Notes: a model not told the origin generated them from the letters alone. DNA of 64,000 bases from Formicarius rufipectus (GCA_013399695.1 VXAU01000975.1:70365-134364), one strand, 5' to 3'. Shown: positions 48,230 to 61,085, counted from the first letter of the stretch. Numbers and translations: made by a program.

Positions 48230-48600
48230 TCCCTGCACACCGGGATGCCACAAAGCCTCACACTCCGAGGTCAGGGCGAAGCTCTGCACCTTCTCCCCGC
48301 TCCCCTGCCCGAGCCATCCCCGCTCCCTCCGGCAGCCTGCGGGACATGTCGAGCCGGAGATGCGCCCCCCGCACCCGCCCCGAGCGTAGCTCCGGGACCC
48401 GCGGACTCACCGGGGGTGCGGGGCCATAGCCGGGGGGCTCCGGGTGCGGGGCTGAGCGCTGTTCCGGGGCCGGGCACTCCCCGCTCCGCCCCGGCTCCCG
48501 CCCCGCACCAGCCCCGGGACGGCGCTCCCCGATGGGAGATGTAGTTCAGCCCCGGCCAAGCTGCTCCGGGGGCGCGGCGGGGCTGGAGCAGCTCGGGATG
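48230..48600 (-). promoter_or_regulatory. CpG-island promoter and candidate first exon, probably of MYORG
   Basis: This dense CpG stretch is the most GC-rich part of the window outside the MYORG coding exons. On the minus strand it contains an exon ending ATGGCCCCGCACCCCCG (48427-48411) before a consensus GTGAGT donor. Spliced to the MYORG coding exon, this ATG opens a short upstream frame (MAPHPRDDC...) that stops before the MYORG start. MYORG is the nearest downstream gene on this strand, but the link is inferred. Confidence 0.6.
48531..48547 (-). promoter_or_regulatory. ZNF143 / THAP11-type promoter element
   Basis: The minus strand reads GAACTACATCTCCCATC, a close match to the known ACTACAATTCCCAGC-type element found near start sites of CpG-island promoters. 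It lies about 110 nt upstream of the putative first-exon ATG, in the same orientation as that exon. Confidence 0.6.
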
Positions 48601-48603
48601 CCC

Positions 48604-48920
48604 GAGGGATGCAGGAACGCCTAGGGCTGGGATGGGAATGCTTGGGGTTAGGCGTGGCGGGATGCGTTTGGGTCGGGATGGGGTTTTCATGAGGTGCTTT
48701 GGGCTGGGACAAGGTTTTCAGGGGATGCCTTGGGGCTGTATGGAGTTTTAATGGGATGCTTTTGGGCTGTGCTGGGCTCTTCATGTGATGCTTTGGGGCT
48801 GGGATGGGCTTTTCATGGATTGCTTTTGGGCTGGGACAGCACTTTCATGGGATGGTTTTGTGCCAGGTCATGCTTTCCGTGGGATGCTTTTAGGCTGAGA
48901 TGAGTTTTTCGTGGGGTTTT
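48604..48920 (+). repeat. 32-bp minisatellite, about nine degenerate units
   Basis: Units of 31-32 bp start with GGGATGCTTT and continue with GGGCTGGGATGGG and TTTTCAT. Clear units begin at about 48658, and more decayed ones lie on the left. The array is G/T-rich on the plus strand. It directly abuts the CpG island, on its upstream side relative to minus-strand transcription. Confidence 0.82.
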
Positions 48921-50500
48921 CCCTGCCCCTAGAAGGATTGGTGTGGGCACAGCATGGCAGCTATGCTGCCCCACTAGAATTTGGGTTCCCAGGTGGCTCT
49001 GTGCTGGAGCATCGCCCCAGCCATGAGGACTGCAGTGCTGTGGGTTTATAACCAGCAATACATGTGGAGGGTTCCAGGTGATATTGCCCCCTGCCACTGA
49101 ACTCTCAGATCATAGTCCGAGACAGGCATTTCATGTCTTCATTAATTATGTGCTGTTTTCAAGGCCCCCTCCTTATTTAGCCTGTGTCCATGCTCAGTAA
49201 CCCAGATGGATGGCAGCTCTTCCTGGATAACTTGCCAAAAGCAAGCACGTCCTCAGCAGCCCAGCACGAAGCCGCCAAGCACGGGTGTCAATGACTGCTT
49301 CTATTTTTGGCTGTGTTACTATGCTCCGAGAGCTTTCCCTTGTGTGCTTTCTTGGTCTCCAGCTTGTAAGTGGTGGCAAGGTATCAGACTCTGAGGGTTA
49401 TTTGAGTGCCCACCAAGCCAGCAGTTGATGAAGTTTCTTCCCCCTTATTGGGAACTTCCCCAGCCTGTGGGGAGGGGTCTGAGGGGAGCAGTTGCCCAAG
49501 CCAGTTACAGTGAAAGCTCATCTTTGCCCCTCACCAGTGCTGTGGGGCAGAGTAAGTCTCTGAGCTAATCCAATGCTCCCTGGCATTGCCAGGAGACCAT
49601 TCCCAGCACTCTCCCTCCCTGTAAATATCCACTCTCTGTGGTATGGTTGTTTCCCTAAAATCTTCATTCCCAGGACCATGCTGATCCAGGAAAATATTCC
49701 TGTTTCTCAGTGAAGAAGACCTTGAGAAACGTCTTTCTGAGGTGCGGGCATAGGGAAATCTATGGAGAACCCAGTACTTCCTGTTTATTTTCACTGTTTG
49801 GTTTTAGTTTCAGATCTCTGGAATTTAAAGCCAGTCACATGTTTTCTGCAAAGCTTCACACCTAATTTTGGCCCACGGAGGGTTAATGTACTAGCAGAAT
49901 GATGACTGCTGCTGAACTACCTCCCTTCTGCCCTCACTGCTTCCCCAGAGTTGAAAAAAAGCTGCCTCAGCAACAGAGACATCCTAAAGGTAAACATGTG
50001 AGGATTAAATGGTGCTGCCAGACCTGCAATGGTTGAAGGACAGGGATGATTACTGCAGAATGAACAGTGTGACCAGGTTCTTAATAAGTAGAGCACATAA
50101 TGACAACAGAACACACAAGAGCAGCACAAGAAGCACTGATGTGGCCCCAAAATCTGGCAGGATGCTAAGCTACATGCAGCTGGTCTTGGGGATATCAGCA
50201 GGATTTCAGGTGCTATACAGTCCCAAGGATGGCTGGATGAGATCAAACACATGGGACTAAATCTGGCAACTGGTTCTCCATTGGTGGCAACAACATTCTC
50301 CACAGCCCAGCGTGGCAGTGGTGTCCTGCCCTGGTCAGGTTCACTCAGCCTGAGAGATTGAGGTGTGGTGTCTGCATTGCTGCCTGCACCAGCACCATCA
50401 TGGGACCTGCTACCCCTCAGGGCCTGCAGTCTTTCCCTTCCTAGGCAGGTGAGTTTTGGGGGATAGAGCTTGGGTGTGCTGCATAGAAAGGTCTCCATTC
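48921..50500. other. Intergenic region between the CpG island and SPMIP6
   Basis: No conserved coding sequence is recognised. The 3' exons of SPMIP6 would be expected here or in the adjoining kilobase, but I cannot find sequence matching the C-terminal half of that protein. Confidence 0.4.
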
Positions 50501-50539
50501 TTGCCTCCTGCCAGCTTTTTTCTGCAGAGTTTGAGGTGT

Positions 50540-50702
50540 GGTAGCAACTGAGTCAGCTCCAGTCTGGGGAGTCTAGCGGGGCTGGACTCCACCTTGGGCA
50601 GGAGGAGGAGGTGGGAGGAGTACTTATTGCAGGCTATGCTGTTGGAGGGACTCGTTTTCCAGGTGATACATTTGCCCTTATTGTTAAAAGATGTGTTGTA
50701 CT
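50540..50702 (-). CDS. SPMIP6: SPMIP6 (C9orf24) candidate exon, diverged
   Basis: After acceptor TCATTGCAG (AG at 50704-50703) one frame encodes a stretch with ITWKTSPSNSIACNKYSSHL. This aligns with the human segment NTWRMEPYNSSCCNKYTTYL. The similarity fades after this block, and I cannot place a convincing donor. The right limit is set by the acceptor and the left limit is approximate. Confidence 0.5.
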
Positions 50703-51235
50703 CTGCAATGACAAAGTGACAGGCGGGGGTGTCCTGGTCTGTGTGCGTGTGTGTGTGTTCAGAGAGTTCCAACTGTTCCCCCACTCTCTGAAACACAATG
50801 CCAAAGGGTGAGGGGGCATGTCTGGGGTGCTGATCCCAAGTTCCTTGTTAAGGATTTGTCATGGAAGTGACAGCCACCACTTGCTGCTCATTGGTTGTTT
50901 GTCCCTGCCCATTCAGCCTTGGTCCCTGGGATTATAGGTCTCCAGGAGAGCATCCCCCAGGCAGCACCTACCACCAGGAGGTATTTATGGGATACCAGGG
51001 GACGAAATGCTAGGCAACAGCAGACATCCCTGGGATAGGGACAGTTTTAGTCCAGGGAAGAAGATGGCAAAGCCACAAGCAAAGATACTTAGGGAGCATC
51101 CTTTTGCCACTGGGAGAGGGATACAGGATGCAAAAGGAGGATGAAAAGAGCCACTGCCAGCATCTTCAGCCTTGTGACTCCATGGAGATGTGCCCTGTGT
51201 GATATAGGGGGGGACAGCTGGCACCTTAGCAGTAC

Positions 51236-51379
51236 CTTCAGACCTGGCCAACCAGTGCTGCTCAGGCCTGTGGGCAGTGGGGTGATGGTGTTGCTGTAGC
51301 ATTCCTGCACTGCCACCTCTGTCAGCTGCTTGGTCTGCCCTTGGCTCAGTGGATCTTGTAACAGGGACATTGCTAATCC
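51236..51379 (-). CDS. SPMIP6: SPMIP6 (C9orf24) candidate exon, diverged
   Basis: The acceptor TGTCTGTAG (AG at 51381-51380) and donor GTACTG (51235) bound 48 codons in phase 0. The frame reads GLAMSLLQDPLSQGQTKQLT and then EVAVQECY. It aligns loosely with the human GL...DPEALQKMAKCAVQDY segment. Its phase does not match exon 1 (phase 1) or the exon at 50.7 kb directly, so an exon is missing from my model or the gene is damaged. Confidence 0.4.
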
Positions 51380-52474
51380 CTACAGACAACAGAGAGTAGG
51401 AAGAGACACTCATGCCATGTGGCAGCATCTGTCTTCACAGCTGTCGGTACACAGGGTGAAGCCGATTACCAGGCAGGGTGTAATGCTGGAAGTGCAGCTG
51501 GAGATCTGAGAAGCCTCCCTTCACAGTGGTGGGCATGGGGGCCATAGCAGCACTGTGATCCTCTCTCCACACTCCCTGCTTGCCTAAAACCAGGGGTTGA
51601 AGGATAGCTGTGCATCATTGCAGCCCAGGTGTCCATAGGCATCCGGGCACTTTGCCTTAGTGGGAGCTGGGGTGAGTGCACTGGGAATGGGGCCAGCAGA
51701 GTGGGGAGTTACAGGACTGAATCAATGTCCTACAGCTGGCAAGGCCAGAGAGGATCTGGTCTTGTGGGGCAGATGGGTGCCCTGGTTGGTAGTGTGCTCC
51801 ATTTCTATCCCTGTCGGTGTCCTCTGCTTGCTCCCTTATTATAATGCACATACTAACGAGGCTGTGGGAGATGAGCAGGTTTGCAGCGGGCTTTTCTTCA
51901 GCACCTGTGACCTTCTTAGCTCCTGTGGGGAAAGCTGTGTCCTACAGACACACAGTGAGACCTGGTCTTTTCCAGGACCAGGGCTGGGAAGGGTGCTCAT
52001 ATCTCTCCCGAGCCCTTCACACAGCTCCCTGTCATGGAAGGTCCCTCATCAGAGCTGATCTGAGCTTGAGGGCTGTGTTGGAGCAGCTCTCAGAGCCACT
52101 CTCTCTGTGCCCCCCATCATCACCATGTCACACAGCAGCCCTGCTCTGAGTCCTGTCACTGCCCCAGTTTCCTCTCCTCAGCAGATCCTGCCTCCTGCGC
52201 ACTCCTGAACCGACTGATGGGCAGGGCTGATGTGTGAGGGCTTGTGCTGGTGACTGCCAGCCCTGAGAGCCACAGCCCCTGCAGGGTGCAGCTCAGGGCA
52301 CAAGAAGTCTGTGAGCACAGGCCATGGGGTGCCAAACACTTTCTGAATCACGGAGCATGAGACCTGCCCTCTCCCAGAACAAACATGCAGCAAGGCACTC
52401 CCTATGCCACCCCCCTGCAGCTGCAGCTGGGGAGGGGTGAAACCCTGAGGTTTTCTCCTCCAGTAGCATTTTAC

Positions 52475-52589
52475 CTGTTTTGTAAACTTGCTCCTGCTCT
52501 TGGATGATCTTTCTGACGGGGCATAGCAGGCAGTAGGAGATGATGTAGGTGCTGACTGGGATCTTGTGTTTTTTGGAGAAGAGGAACAT
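52475..52589 (-). CDS. SPMIP6: SPMIP6 (C9orf24) first coding exon
   Basis: SPMIP6 (SMRP1) is a sperm microtubule-associated protein expressed in spermatids. The ATG at 52589 opens MFLFSKKHKIPVSTYIISY, which matches the start of human SPMIP6 (MFLFSRKTKTPISTY). The exon has 38 codons plus one base and ends in ACAG before donor GTAAAA (52474). The position (between MYORG and FAM219A) and minus strand agree with human. After the first 19 residues the match to human weakens, although VYK near the end is kept. Confidence 0.72.
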
Positions 52590-54240
52590 GTTGCTGTAGC
52601 CTGCTGGGGCAGGGGTGGGCCTCGGGTCTGGCAGCCTATACAGGAAGGGCAACAGGACCAGTGTCACTGCCCTGCCAGCCCAGGGTCATGCCTACGTGAT
52701 TAGTGATGCCATAGAATGGGAGCAGTGGGATTTGGTGGCTGTCAGTCCCATAGCTGTGCTCCAGTTTCAGCCTAGGGCACAGCAATAGTTGTCAGCATCA
52801 CTCCTGGGCTGCACCCTCCTGGCTCCCAGCTTCCTCCTCTCCTTCAGGCAACTACCTTAACAATGGCAGGAAACAGTTTCAGCTAGTCTTAGTCAAGATA
52901 ATTTTATTTCAGGAGATGCAGGAGCAGTGATTCTGGCTTTTCCAGCCCCCTTCTGTTGTATTTCCCCAGAAATCCTGCAGCAAACAAGCAGCAGGCAAAG
53001 AGCCCCACACCACTGCAGCCAAGCTCATGGCATAGCACCAGGCACAGCTGACTCAGCCCCTGTGGTAGCCATGGGAATTATTCCCTGCTCTGTCTCCCCT
53101 TTTTAATTAAAAGCTGGATTTAGGTGATCCTGTGTGGCTTGTTTGCTCTTCCATCCCAAGCAATGGGCTCTGCAGTCAGAGTGAGAGATCCTCACCCGTC
53201 TCAGAGCAGATAGGCAGCTGGGTCATGCCAGGGAGGGATTTGCATGAGCTGGGTTTGCTTTTCCCAGAGCTGGGGAGTTGAGCAGAAATCTCTGCCCCTG
53301 CAGGGATAGGGACCAGCCAAGTCTGGCTCTGGCCTGGCTTGTCACACACTGCTGACTCAGAGCCCTGCTCTGCTTCCAGTTCTTGGCCCCTTTGCTGCCA
53401 CATTTGCAGAGACTACTGGTGCAGACCCAAGCCTGTCTTGGCAGGGTGGATGCCAACTCGTGCCCCTGAAGGGCTGCAGAGCCCTGCTTGTCTTGCTGCT
53501 GGTGATGGTGGGGTCACGCAGCCCATGGCACCTGAGTGATCCCAGGCAAACATGATTAGTATGCTGTTAGAGATGAAGAAAACAAGCTGCCCTTGATTTT
53601 CACAACCCACTGGTCTCTCTTGAGCCAGGTTTAGGCTCTTCATCAGACCCATCCCCTCCTGGGAATCAGTGGGAGGCTGTGAGAGGAGGGTGAAACATCC
53701 CAGGTCACAAATTTGCAGAGAGGTGGAGTCCAAGCCTTGTGGGGGGGACTAATCCTACACCAGACTCGATGCCAGTGTGATCCACTGTTCCCCCGTGGCT
53801 GTCCCCTACCCCTGGTGATTCATGGCTTTTCCAGCTGCTGGTGCTGGACTTTAAAATCAGTGCTTGGCTCCTGTGCCAACAGCTTTGAGGGGCAGAACAG
53901 CTGCAATGCTGGAGAAAATGTTATTTCACCCACTGGTGTCACACAGACACAGAATTTCTTCTGCTTGTTGCAGACCAGATGTAGGGGCTGGGTCCAGACT
54001 CCTGTGCCTTCTCACTGCCCTGGGGACAAGTGTTTCCCAAATGCTGGTGGGGCTGGCCAGTCCCTGAATATTCACTTCTGCCATGCAGCACAGCTCCACA
54101 TCAGCTGCTGTTTCTGGGCCCAAGCAGGAGGGGATGGGATGGGATGAAAGTCGCACCCCTGATTTTAGTATCTGTGTCTGCTGGAGGCTCCGAGGAGGTG
54201 GTGCAGCTCACACCCTCTCACCTCAGTTCTCTCCAACGAC
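52590..54240. other. Region between SPMIP6 and the putative FAM219A 3' UTR
   Basis: No coding sequence is recognised. A minus-strand AATAAA lies at about 52900. This stretch should hold the SPMIP6 promoter. Confidence 0.35.
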
Positions 54241-56779
54241 AAAAGACCAGCAGGCTGGTTTTCATATGTATGCTTTTTAATATCATTAATTCTGTTACAC
54301 TACACACAACCAGTAACAATGATAAATACTGCAATGGAAATGTTAAAAAAAATATTATACACATTTTGTGTTTTTGAAAAAAAAAACCCCACATTTTTAA
54401 ATAAATTAATGCATAAAACTGATGGTAGAAAAGAGAAAACCCAAAACAAACCACAACACAACTGATCTGTTTAAGGCAATACTCTACACAGACGGGAACG
54501 AAAGTACAACAGTGTGCTACATGATCTCAACAGGAAAAAAAGAAAGAAAAGAAAAACCATACAAGATGCAGATTGATGCTTCGGGAGTGAAAAAACTCCC
54601 CAAACCAGATAATAAAACCAATGGCCAAGTTAAGTGCAGCATTAATACACTCTGCATGTCAAATGATTAGCAGGTTCCTAACAAGGACTAAGGTCAAGCT
54701 ACAACAAATTTATTTTCCTAATTAAAAGGTTATTCAGGTCAAACCCTACACTTAACTCTATTTGCATTTGGCTGTTTCAGCTATGTTTCACTATATGCAA
54801 GGACAGCCAGAAATTCATCTCCTGCTCTTGAGATTAACACAAAGGTCGGGAGGTCTCTCCTCCTGAAATGTATTTCCATTATATAAATCCAAAAAGGATC
54901 TTGCTTTTGGTGACCCTGAAATGCTTCTGGCCAACCCCTCCCCTGGGGTGCCAGGCACCACATGGAGAATGGAGACCTGGAAAGCATTTGCCTAGGTTGA
55001 GTTTTTTTTCATGCTGAGGACACAAAATGGAAGTGCAGATTTGATTTGGACTTGGAGGAGTGCTGTTTTTCTGTCTGCCAGAAATGTCCATCTGGAGCCT
55101 GCTGAAAGTACTTTGCCAGCATGGGAGAACTCCATCCTGTACCCAGGCTCTGGATACAGCCACACCATTTGCTATTAAGGTTGGTGCGAAGCTCCACATC
55201 TGCCTGGACAGCCAATGAACCCCAATTATTAATGCAGCCCAGAACTTGGCCACTGGAAGGTGGACAATAATAATGCCAAAATATCCCCTTCTCCCTCAAA
55301 AAAGAAAAGAAAAGGGACAGTAGCCACTTTCTGCCAACTTCCCCGGGTGGATCCCCATCAGCTGCCACCCACGCAAGATCGGCAGTGCCAGATGTCACCA
55401 GCATTGACCCAGTAAGGTGCATGTCTGCAAGGTGCTGCTGGGGGCAAAGAAGCTTCTTGGGACACGGTCAGAGTCTCGTGTACTGCCCTGCTAGAGTGTG
55501 TGGGAAGGAAGCCATGGTACACAAGAAAAGAAACCCAAGTGGAATTACTAGACTTGTGAAGGCCAACAACTGTCCAGGATGCCTTGTGTTTGGGTGGGAA
55601 AGGGAGATGCAGAACTGGGCTGGGAATCACTTTAGTGCAACTGCCTCTGATGCTCATCAGTAGTGCACGGGGTGCTGGCAGGGAAGGTAACAGCTGCTTT
55701 GAGAAAAGGGGAATGGAAGGAGGACGTATGTGCAATATAACAAGGCTTGCAATTCTAGCACTAACCACTGGACACGGATACCAAAGATTACCTGTGAAAA
55801 CTAGCTATCCTTCTACTGCTGCTGCTCCTTCCTCCACTTCCTGGTCTGATTCTGCTCCAGTTTGGAAGCCATGGCTGTTTGGCATGATGTCCCATGCTGA
55901 CTCCCCCACCCCAGTCCTCACCCAGCCACGAGGTGATCCTGCTACAAGTCACACAATGAGGTCTGTAAATCACATTAGGCACAGACCAGCTCTGTATACC
56001 AGGTAACACCTGCTTTCAGACTCGTCAGAAAGCTAATGGCAGCTCATTTCCTTTATTAAACTGAAGGTTTAATGACCTCTGTGGAATGAGTAAAAATCGT
56101 TTAAAAAGTGCAAAAAATTGGAGGTGGTTCTGAATTGTCTCCCCTGCAAAGACTCCATCCTCCACAAGAGTCTTTCTCACAGCAGAACTACAGCCCCACC
56201 AGGATGTCTTACAGCCCCTGGCCCAGTGCAGCAAGAGCACAGTCTCCAGCCTGCACCAGGAGCCTCTGGTGCTTGGGCCCCTGACCTCACACAGGCTGCC
56301 TGGTGAATCCTCACAGCCTTCAGGTGGATGAAGAGACATCCCAACCTGCTGTCTACCTCACACCCCACCGTGTTCACTGGATTTGCTGATGGTCTGATGT
56401 TTGCTTGGGGTTTGAATCAGGACAGAGACAGCCACAAGCCAAACACAGCTGCAAGTGCAGCTTTTCCATGCAAAGAAACTGAGGAAAGAAATGTGTGAAT
56501 TTGGGATGGATAGGAAAGTGATAAAAAACAGGAAGTCTGTCATGAAGAGTGCTTGCCCAAGTTCTTCAGCTCTTTCCATATGTCTGTATTGCATCTCTCA
56601 ACAAACTGTGCCTCCCAAATCACACAGGCTTGAGGGAGGTGGGTAACAAATGGAGTTGCAGCTTATTCAGGATGCAGAAGCAAGAAGCATTGCCTAGGTG
56701 AAGAGCAATGCTTCCCAATGAGCTCATGTGGGACAGCTGGATGGGCAACTAGGGGACAAATGCTGCTCCGGGAAGATAA

Positions 56780-57420
56780 AAATCTTGGCAGGTTAACAGG
56801 ACTTATCTCAGCATGGCCTTTCAGTGGCCTTTTCTTTTCCTGGTGCCTACTGTGCTGCTTTCCAGTGATATGTCAGACAGTCACATTTTAATGAGGTTTA
56901 TTTTGTACTTTTCACTCCCTGATCCAATCCCAACACCTGGATCACCAATATGTTACTATGCAAATGGCCCAACAGACTGGTTGTTGGAGTACAAAACCAC
57001 TTGGCAACAAAGGAGTTAACAGGGATGTCGAGGAGACCTTGGGAGAACCTTGAATGGACATCTCTTGACAGATAAAAGACTGCAAAACTCTGTCGCCTCC
57101 CTGTCTCCCAGATGTCTGAAGCTGCCTCGACGTTGTGGATACACCCTGAACCTGGATGAAGACTCCATTGTGTTTTCTAACTTGTGTCCATTACCATATG
57201 TCTCTCCATAGTTAATGGTGCATTATCTCCTAGTTATAACGTCTCCTCCCAATGTTATCCCCTAGTTGTAATATCTCCTCCCATATTTAGCATAAGTCAA
57301 ACCCGGGGATGAATATTCATTTGCTGAACATATGTATTGCATGTTGTAGTTTCAATAAATGCTCCTGTTTGCACCCTCATCAAACAGTGGCCATTAGTAC
57401 TAGACCGCCACAACTGGTCA
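56780..57420 (+). mobile_element. Possible solo LTR
   Basis: The block has an LTR-like layout. AT-rich promoter-like sequence is followed by an AATAAA at 57354-57359, then a short GC-richer segment, and it stands out in composition from its surroundings. I could not define terminal TG/CA ends or target-site duplications, and there is no retroviral coding sequence. The call rests on overall appearance only. Confidence 0.28.
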
Positions 57421-60164
57421 CCATCAGTGAGGTGGGCATCTTCCAGGAGCAAATCCATCTTTTGCTGGAGCAGCTTTTTAGAGAAAGCAAAAGGCTAGAA
57501 GTTACCACAAGTGGCAAATGGGTCTGGGAAGAAATGGGAAAAGCTGCTCTCCACAGGGACCAGGGAAAGCTGCTCTGCTCCATGTAATTCTAGTTAGTCC
57601 CAGCCTTTGCCTCCCCAGCAAGCTGTCAAAGGAGCACTCAGCCCAGCAGCATTTAGCTGCTCTCATCCTGGGATTGCCAGCAGTGTCAAGTGGGGCAAAG
57701 GAAGGGATGTAGATGTAATTTTTTGGGAAGCAGTGCAGCAGCTCAGCTGCCTATATACAGGGAGTTACAATACAGATGACAGTCCATGTGAAAAACCACT
57801 CTTAATCTTCCATAGGTAATTCCAGGTCACAATGTCTCTCTTTATGCCACACTGCTGGCCCTTCTGCTTCAGGGCTTGCGGTGGGTTTGTATGATGAGAT
57901 GTGGTTCAAGGTTTGAAACCCTCTCACAGTAGAGTCTTGAAAAGAAGTGACAAAGATGCCTAGAGGTGAAAAGCACCTTAAAATGAAGACCCTCTCATGT
58001 CTTCCCAGCTTGTCCTGTGGCACTGCCCCTCTATGCAGGTGTTTCTTTTGAACAGGCAGCCTAAGCTTGCTGAGATGCGCAGCAGTCAGGTCACAAAGCC
58101 TACTGCATTCTAGGTAAGAGGAGACAAATCCTACATGGGTTTGATGTGAGAATGGAAAAGTAAAGGAGGAGCCCAGGCAAAACCATCAGTTTAATTGCTG
58201 AGATCATCACTTGGTTGCTAAAAGCAAGACCATGAAACTGTCATCAGAAAATCCCCAAAATGAGGCTTTCAATGCTTTTTGCTCTCTCATCAGTACTCAC
58301 CATCCCAAGTTTCACTCCTAAATTCCTTAATTCTGCTATCAGTGGATGGTGCTATTGGGCCAACAAATCTTACGTGTTCCCTCTGGCAGCAGGCAAACTC
58401 AGAAACCAGTTGTGCAAGAATCAGCTGCCAAATAACCAGAGGACACATCCTTGCCAAACATCTCCCTCCACAGATGTTTAATCTCTCCGCCCCGCTGCCT
58501 TCTGGCACATGTGAGCAACATCACCAACTGGAAAACAGAGGGAAAGTAGAATAGTACTTTTTAAATTTCTATAGCATGGTATTTACATCCTGCTTGCAGA
58601 GCTATCTTATCACTGGTGCCCGTCACACACTCAGCAGTGTCCATGCAGGGTGGTGATATCCTGGAAAGGCAGGTTTCTCCCCGGTGCTGCAGAAGGGAAT
58701 GGACATCAAGAGGGGATGTGACTTGCTGGAGATCAGAGCAAATACCAAGTGCCAACAGCAGCAAGGGACCCCAGATCTCATTTCTGTGCTCTATCAGTCC
58801 AGCATACCCTGCCATCCTGGTGGTGGTGCCAGCTCAGAGACATGGTGTTCCTGGTGTGTACATCTGAAAGTGAGCTTTGCTCCCTGCTGGCATCAGCAAT
58901 GCACTGAGACAGATTAACTCAGACAACTGGGATCTGCCCTAGGCCAAGAGAGCACTTGGCAATCTTTTCAGTTACTTGTTTTCTTTATTCTGTTGTTCCA
59001 TCTGTTGCCCAGCTGGGTCCTTCCTTTCTTCAAAAGCATCTTCATGTTTCTGTTGAGTCACACAGAGGGCACTGCACTTTTCAAGCCTCCTGCATGCTGC
59101 AGGCCAGCCCAAAGACTGTGCATGGAAAGAGAAGGATCCTGCTCAGGACACCAGCCAGCACACAGCTGAACACAACGAGCACCTCCTTTTGGGACCAGAG
59201 CTGGTGAGACAAACTGGGAGCTGAGTCCATCCTGTCCATGGGGAAGCTGTCTGATGTCCCTTTCAAAGCCCACGCAGCAGTCTGGATCACCTGCTGTTCC
59301 AGTCACAAGGCATCTGTATGCTCGACAGCCATAAGAGCACAGCAGACCCAGTGGCCAAGCACACATGTGAGGGGCAGACATGCAGCAATGTCAGATATGA
59401 TGATCCAATGACTCTTCTGACGTGTCTGATAGGACACCAAATGAGCCCTCGGGATGGTTGCCTGGACATCTGCCTCCTTCCAGCCAAAGTTTATTTACAA
59501 ACATCAGAAAAGCAGACATGACTATGCTACCTAAAGACCTTCCTGAAGACTAGGAGGATATTCCTCCTCACAAAGACATCTGGAAATGTGGAATTTGCAG
59601 ACCATGCTGAGACCTTGGAGTTCAAATCCAGCTCACATGAAAGAATATTATCTGATATCTTATGAGATTAACATCCGATACAAGGCAAGGACTTGCTTAA
59701 ACTCAGGTGATTTGGTGACTGACATTACATAAAATGCTAACAAAAATCCAGTCTGCCTTTAGGAGGCATCAAATGCAAATTCCTTTGTGGTGGCATCAGC
59801 ATCAATATCCTTAAATCCTATCTGCATGGTAATTTAAATGGACAGCGATGAAGGATTTCATACTCCCCAGTGTTCCTCCCTTGGGTTTTCTGTACAACTT
59901 TGGACCGAAAATGGGGTCTGAGAAGACCATCTCATTTGGTACAAAGACTGGAAGAAGGAACAAAAGGTTTTCTTTCTTGCCTGCAGTTTGCACTTAGGAG
60001 AATGCCCAGCAGCTCTGCAGATTTTAGGGCTGTAAAATACTGCAACAGAGAGCCAGGATCTGTGCTCTTTCCTTTTGTCTTTCTCCTGGCCACAGTGACA
60101 AAGACTGGTCTAAGGAGAGCAGTGCAAGAGTAGTCACGACATACACCTTCCCAGAAAGTCACCA

Positions 60165-60268
60165 CAGCATAACCCCCAACAAAGGCTGCTTGAGCAGAGA
60201 GGTTGGACCAGATGACCCCACTGTGGTCCCTTCCAACCTTACCCATTCTGTGACTCTGTGATTCTGAG
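60165..60268 (+). mobile_element. CR1 LINE 3' end
   Basis: The sense-strand CR1 3' end is plain: 'gaggttggaccagatgac', then 'ggtcccttccaacctta', then the terminal 'ctgtgactctgtgattctg' repeats. Only about 100 bp is left, so the copy is heavily 5'-truncated. Confidence 0.85.
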
Positions 60269-60908
60269 GGCATAGGGAAAACCTGCTGGCTTAATCCAAT
60301 ATCTGAACACGAGACCAGATGAGGAGGACCAGCCTAATCTATAGTTCATACATACCAACGGGCAGTCCACCATATTCCAAAAGGAGCCAATAAACACACT
60401 GCGTGGTCATAACCTGCTTAAGGGGCTGCAGTTCAGAAGGGTTAGTGTTAAATTTTCTGTGATAGCCAGATGTGCATTGCCTTTATCCACTTTGACCTTT
60501 CTGATATTGACCCTACACAGGTAACTACTTTTCCCCACCCTTTCTACTTTTTTCCCCTAATAAAATATATGAACACAAAGCATAGAGAGGAGAAGCCAAA
60601 AAATTGCCATTTTATGGTCCTGTACTGTGATGCCAAACCAGCCGTTTCTGCAACCAACTCCTTCTGTGCACAGGCAAAAACATGTGGCTTGTGCTTCGAT
60701 CTGTATTTGGAGGAAGCACTGGGTGTAGCACTTCAGTTCATCTCCCTCCCTCCCTAAAGGATTGTGCTGAAAGCAGATGCACATCATACAGTGCAAAGGG
60801 CTGAAGGCAGATGCAGGGTTGGGGAATGCCTCAGGGCACATGGCAGGCAGAAAACCAGCCAACAGGGGCAATAAAAGGACTTAGTCATGGGCCCATGGGA
60901 TGGTGGTT

Positions 60909-61000
60909 ATCATAGAATCATTAAGATTGGAAAATACTAAGATCTTCATGTCCAACTGCTAAGCCAGCACTGCCAAGTCCACCACCAAACGAAGGTCTGT
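60909..61000 (-). mobile_element. CR1-like fragment, minus orientation
   Basis: It starts with 'tcatagaatcattaagattgg', the reverse complement of a CR1-type 3' end. The inner limit is unclear. It is paired with an oppositely oriented fragment 90 bp further on. Confidence 0.55.
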
Positions 61001-61085
61001 CCCTCAGAGGAGAGACACTAACCCTGGGAAGTAACAGTGTCTGCAAGCCTCATTCCATCCTAGACTGAACAGGGCAAGTCCCAGG

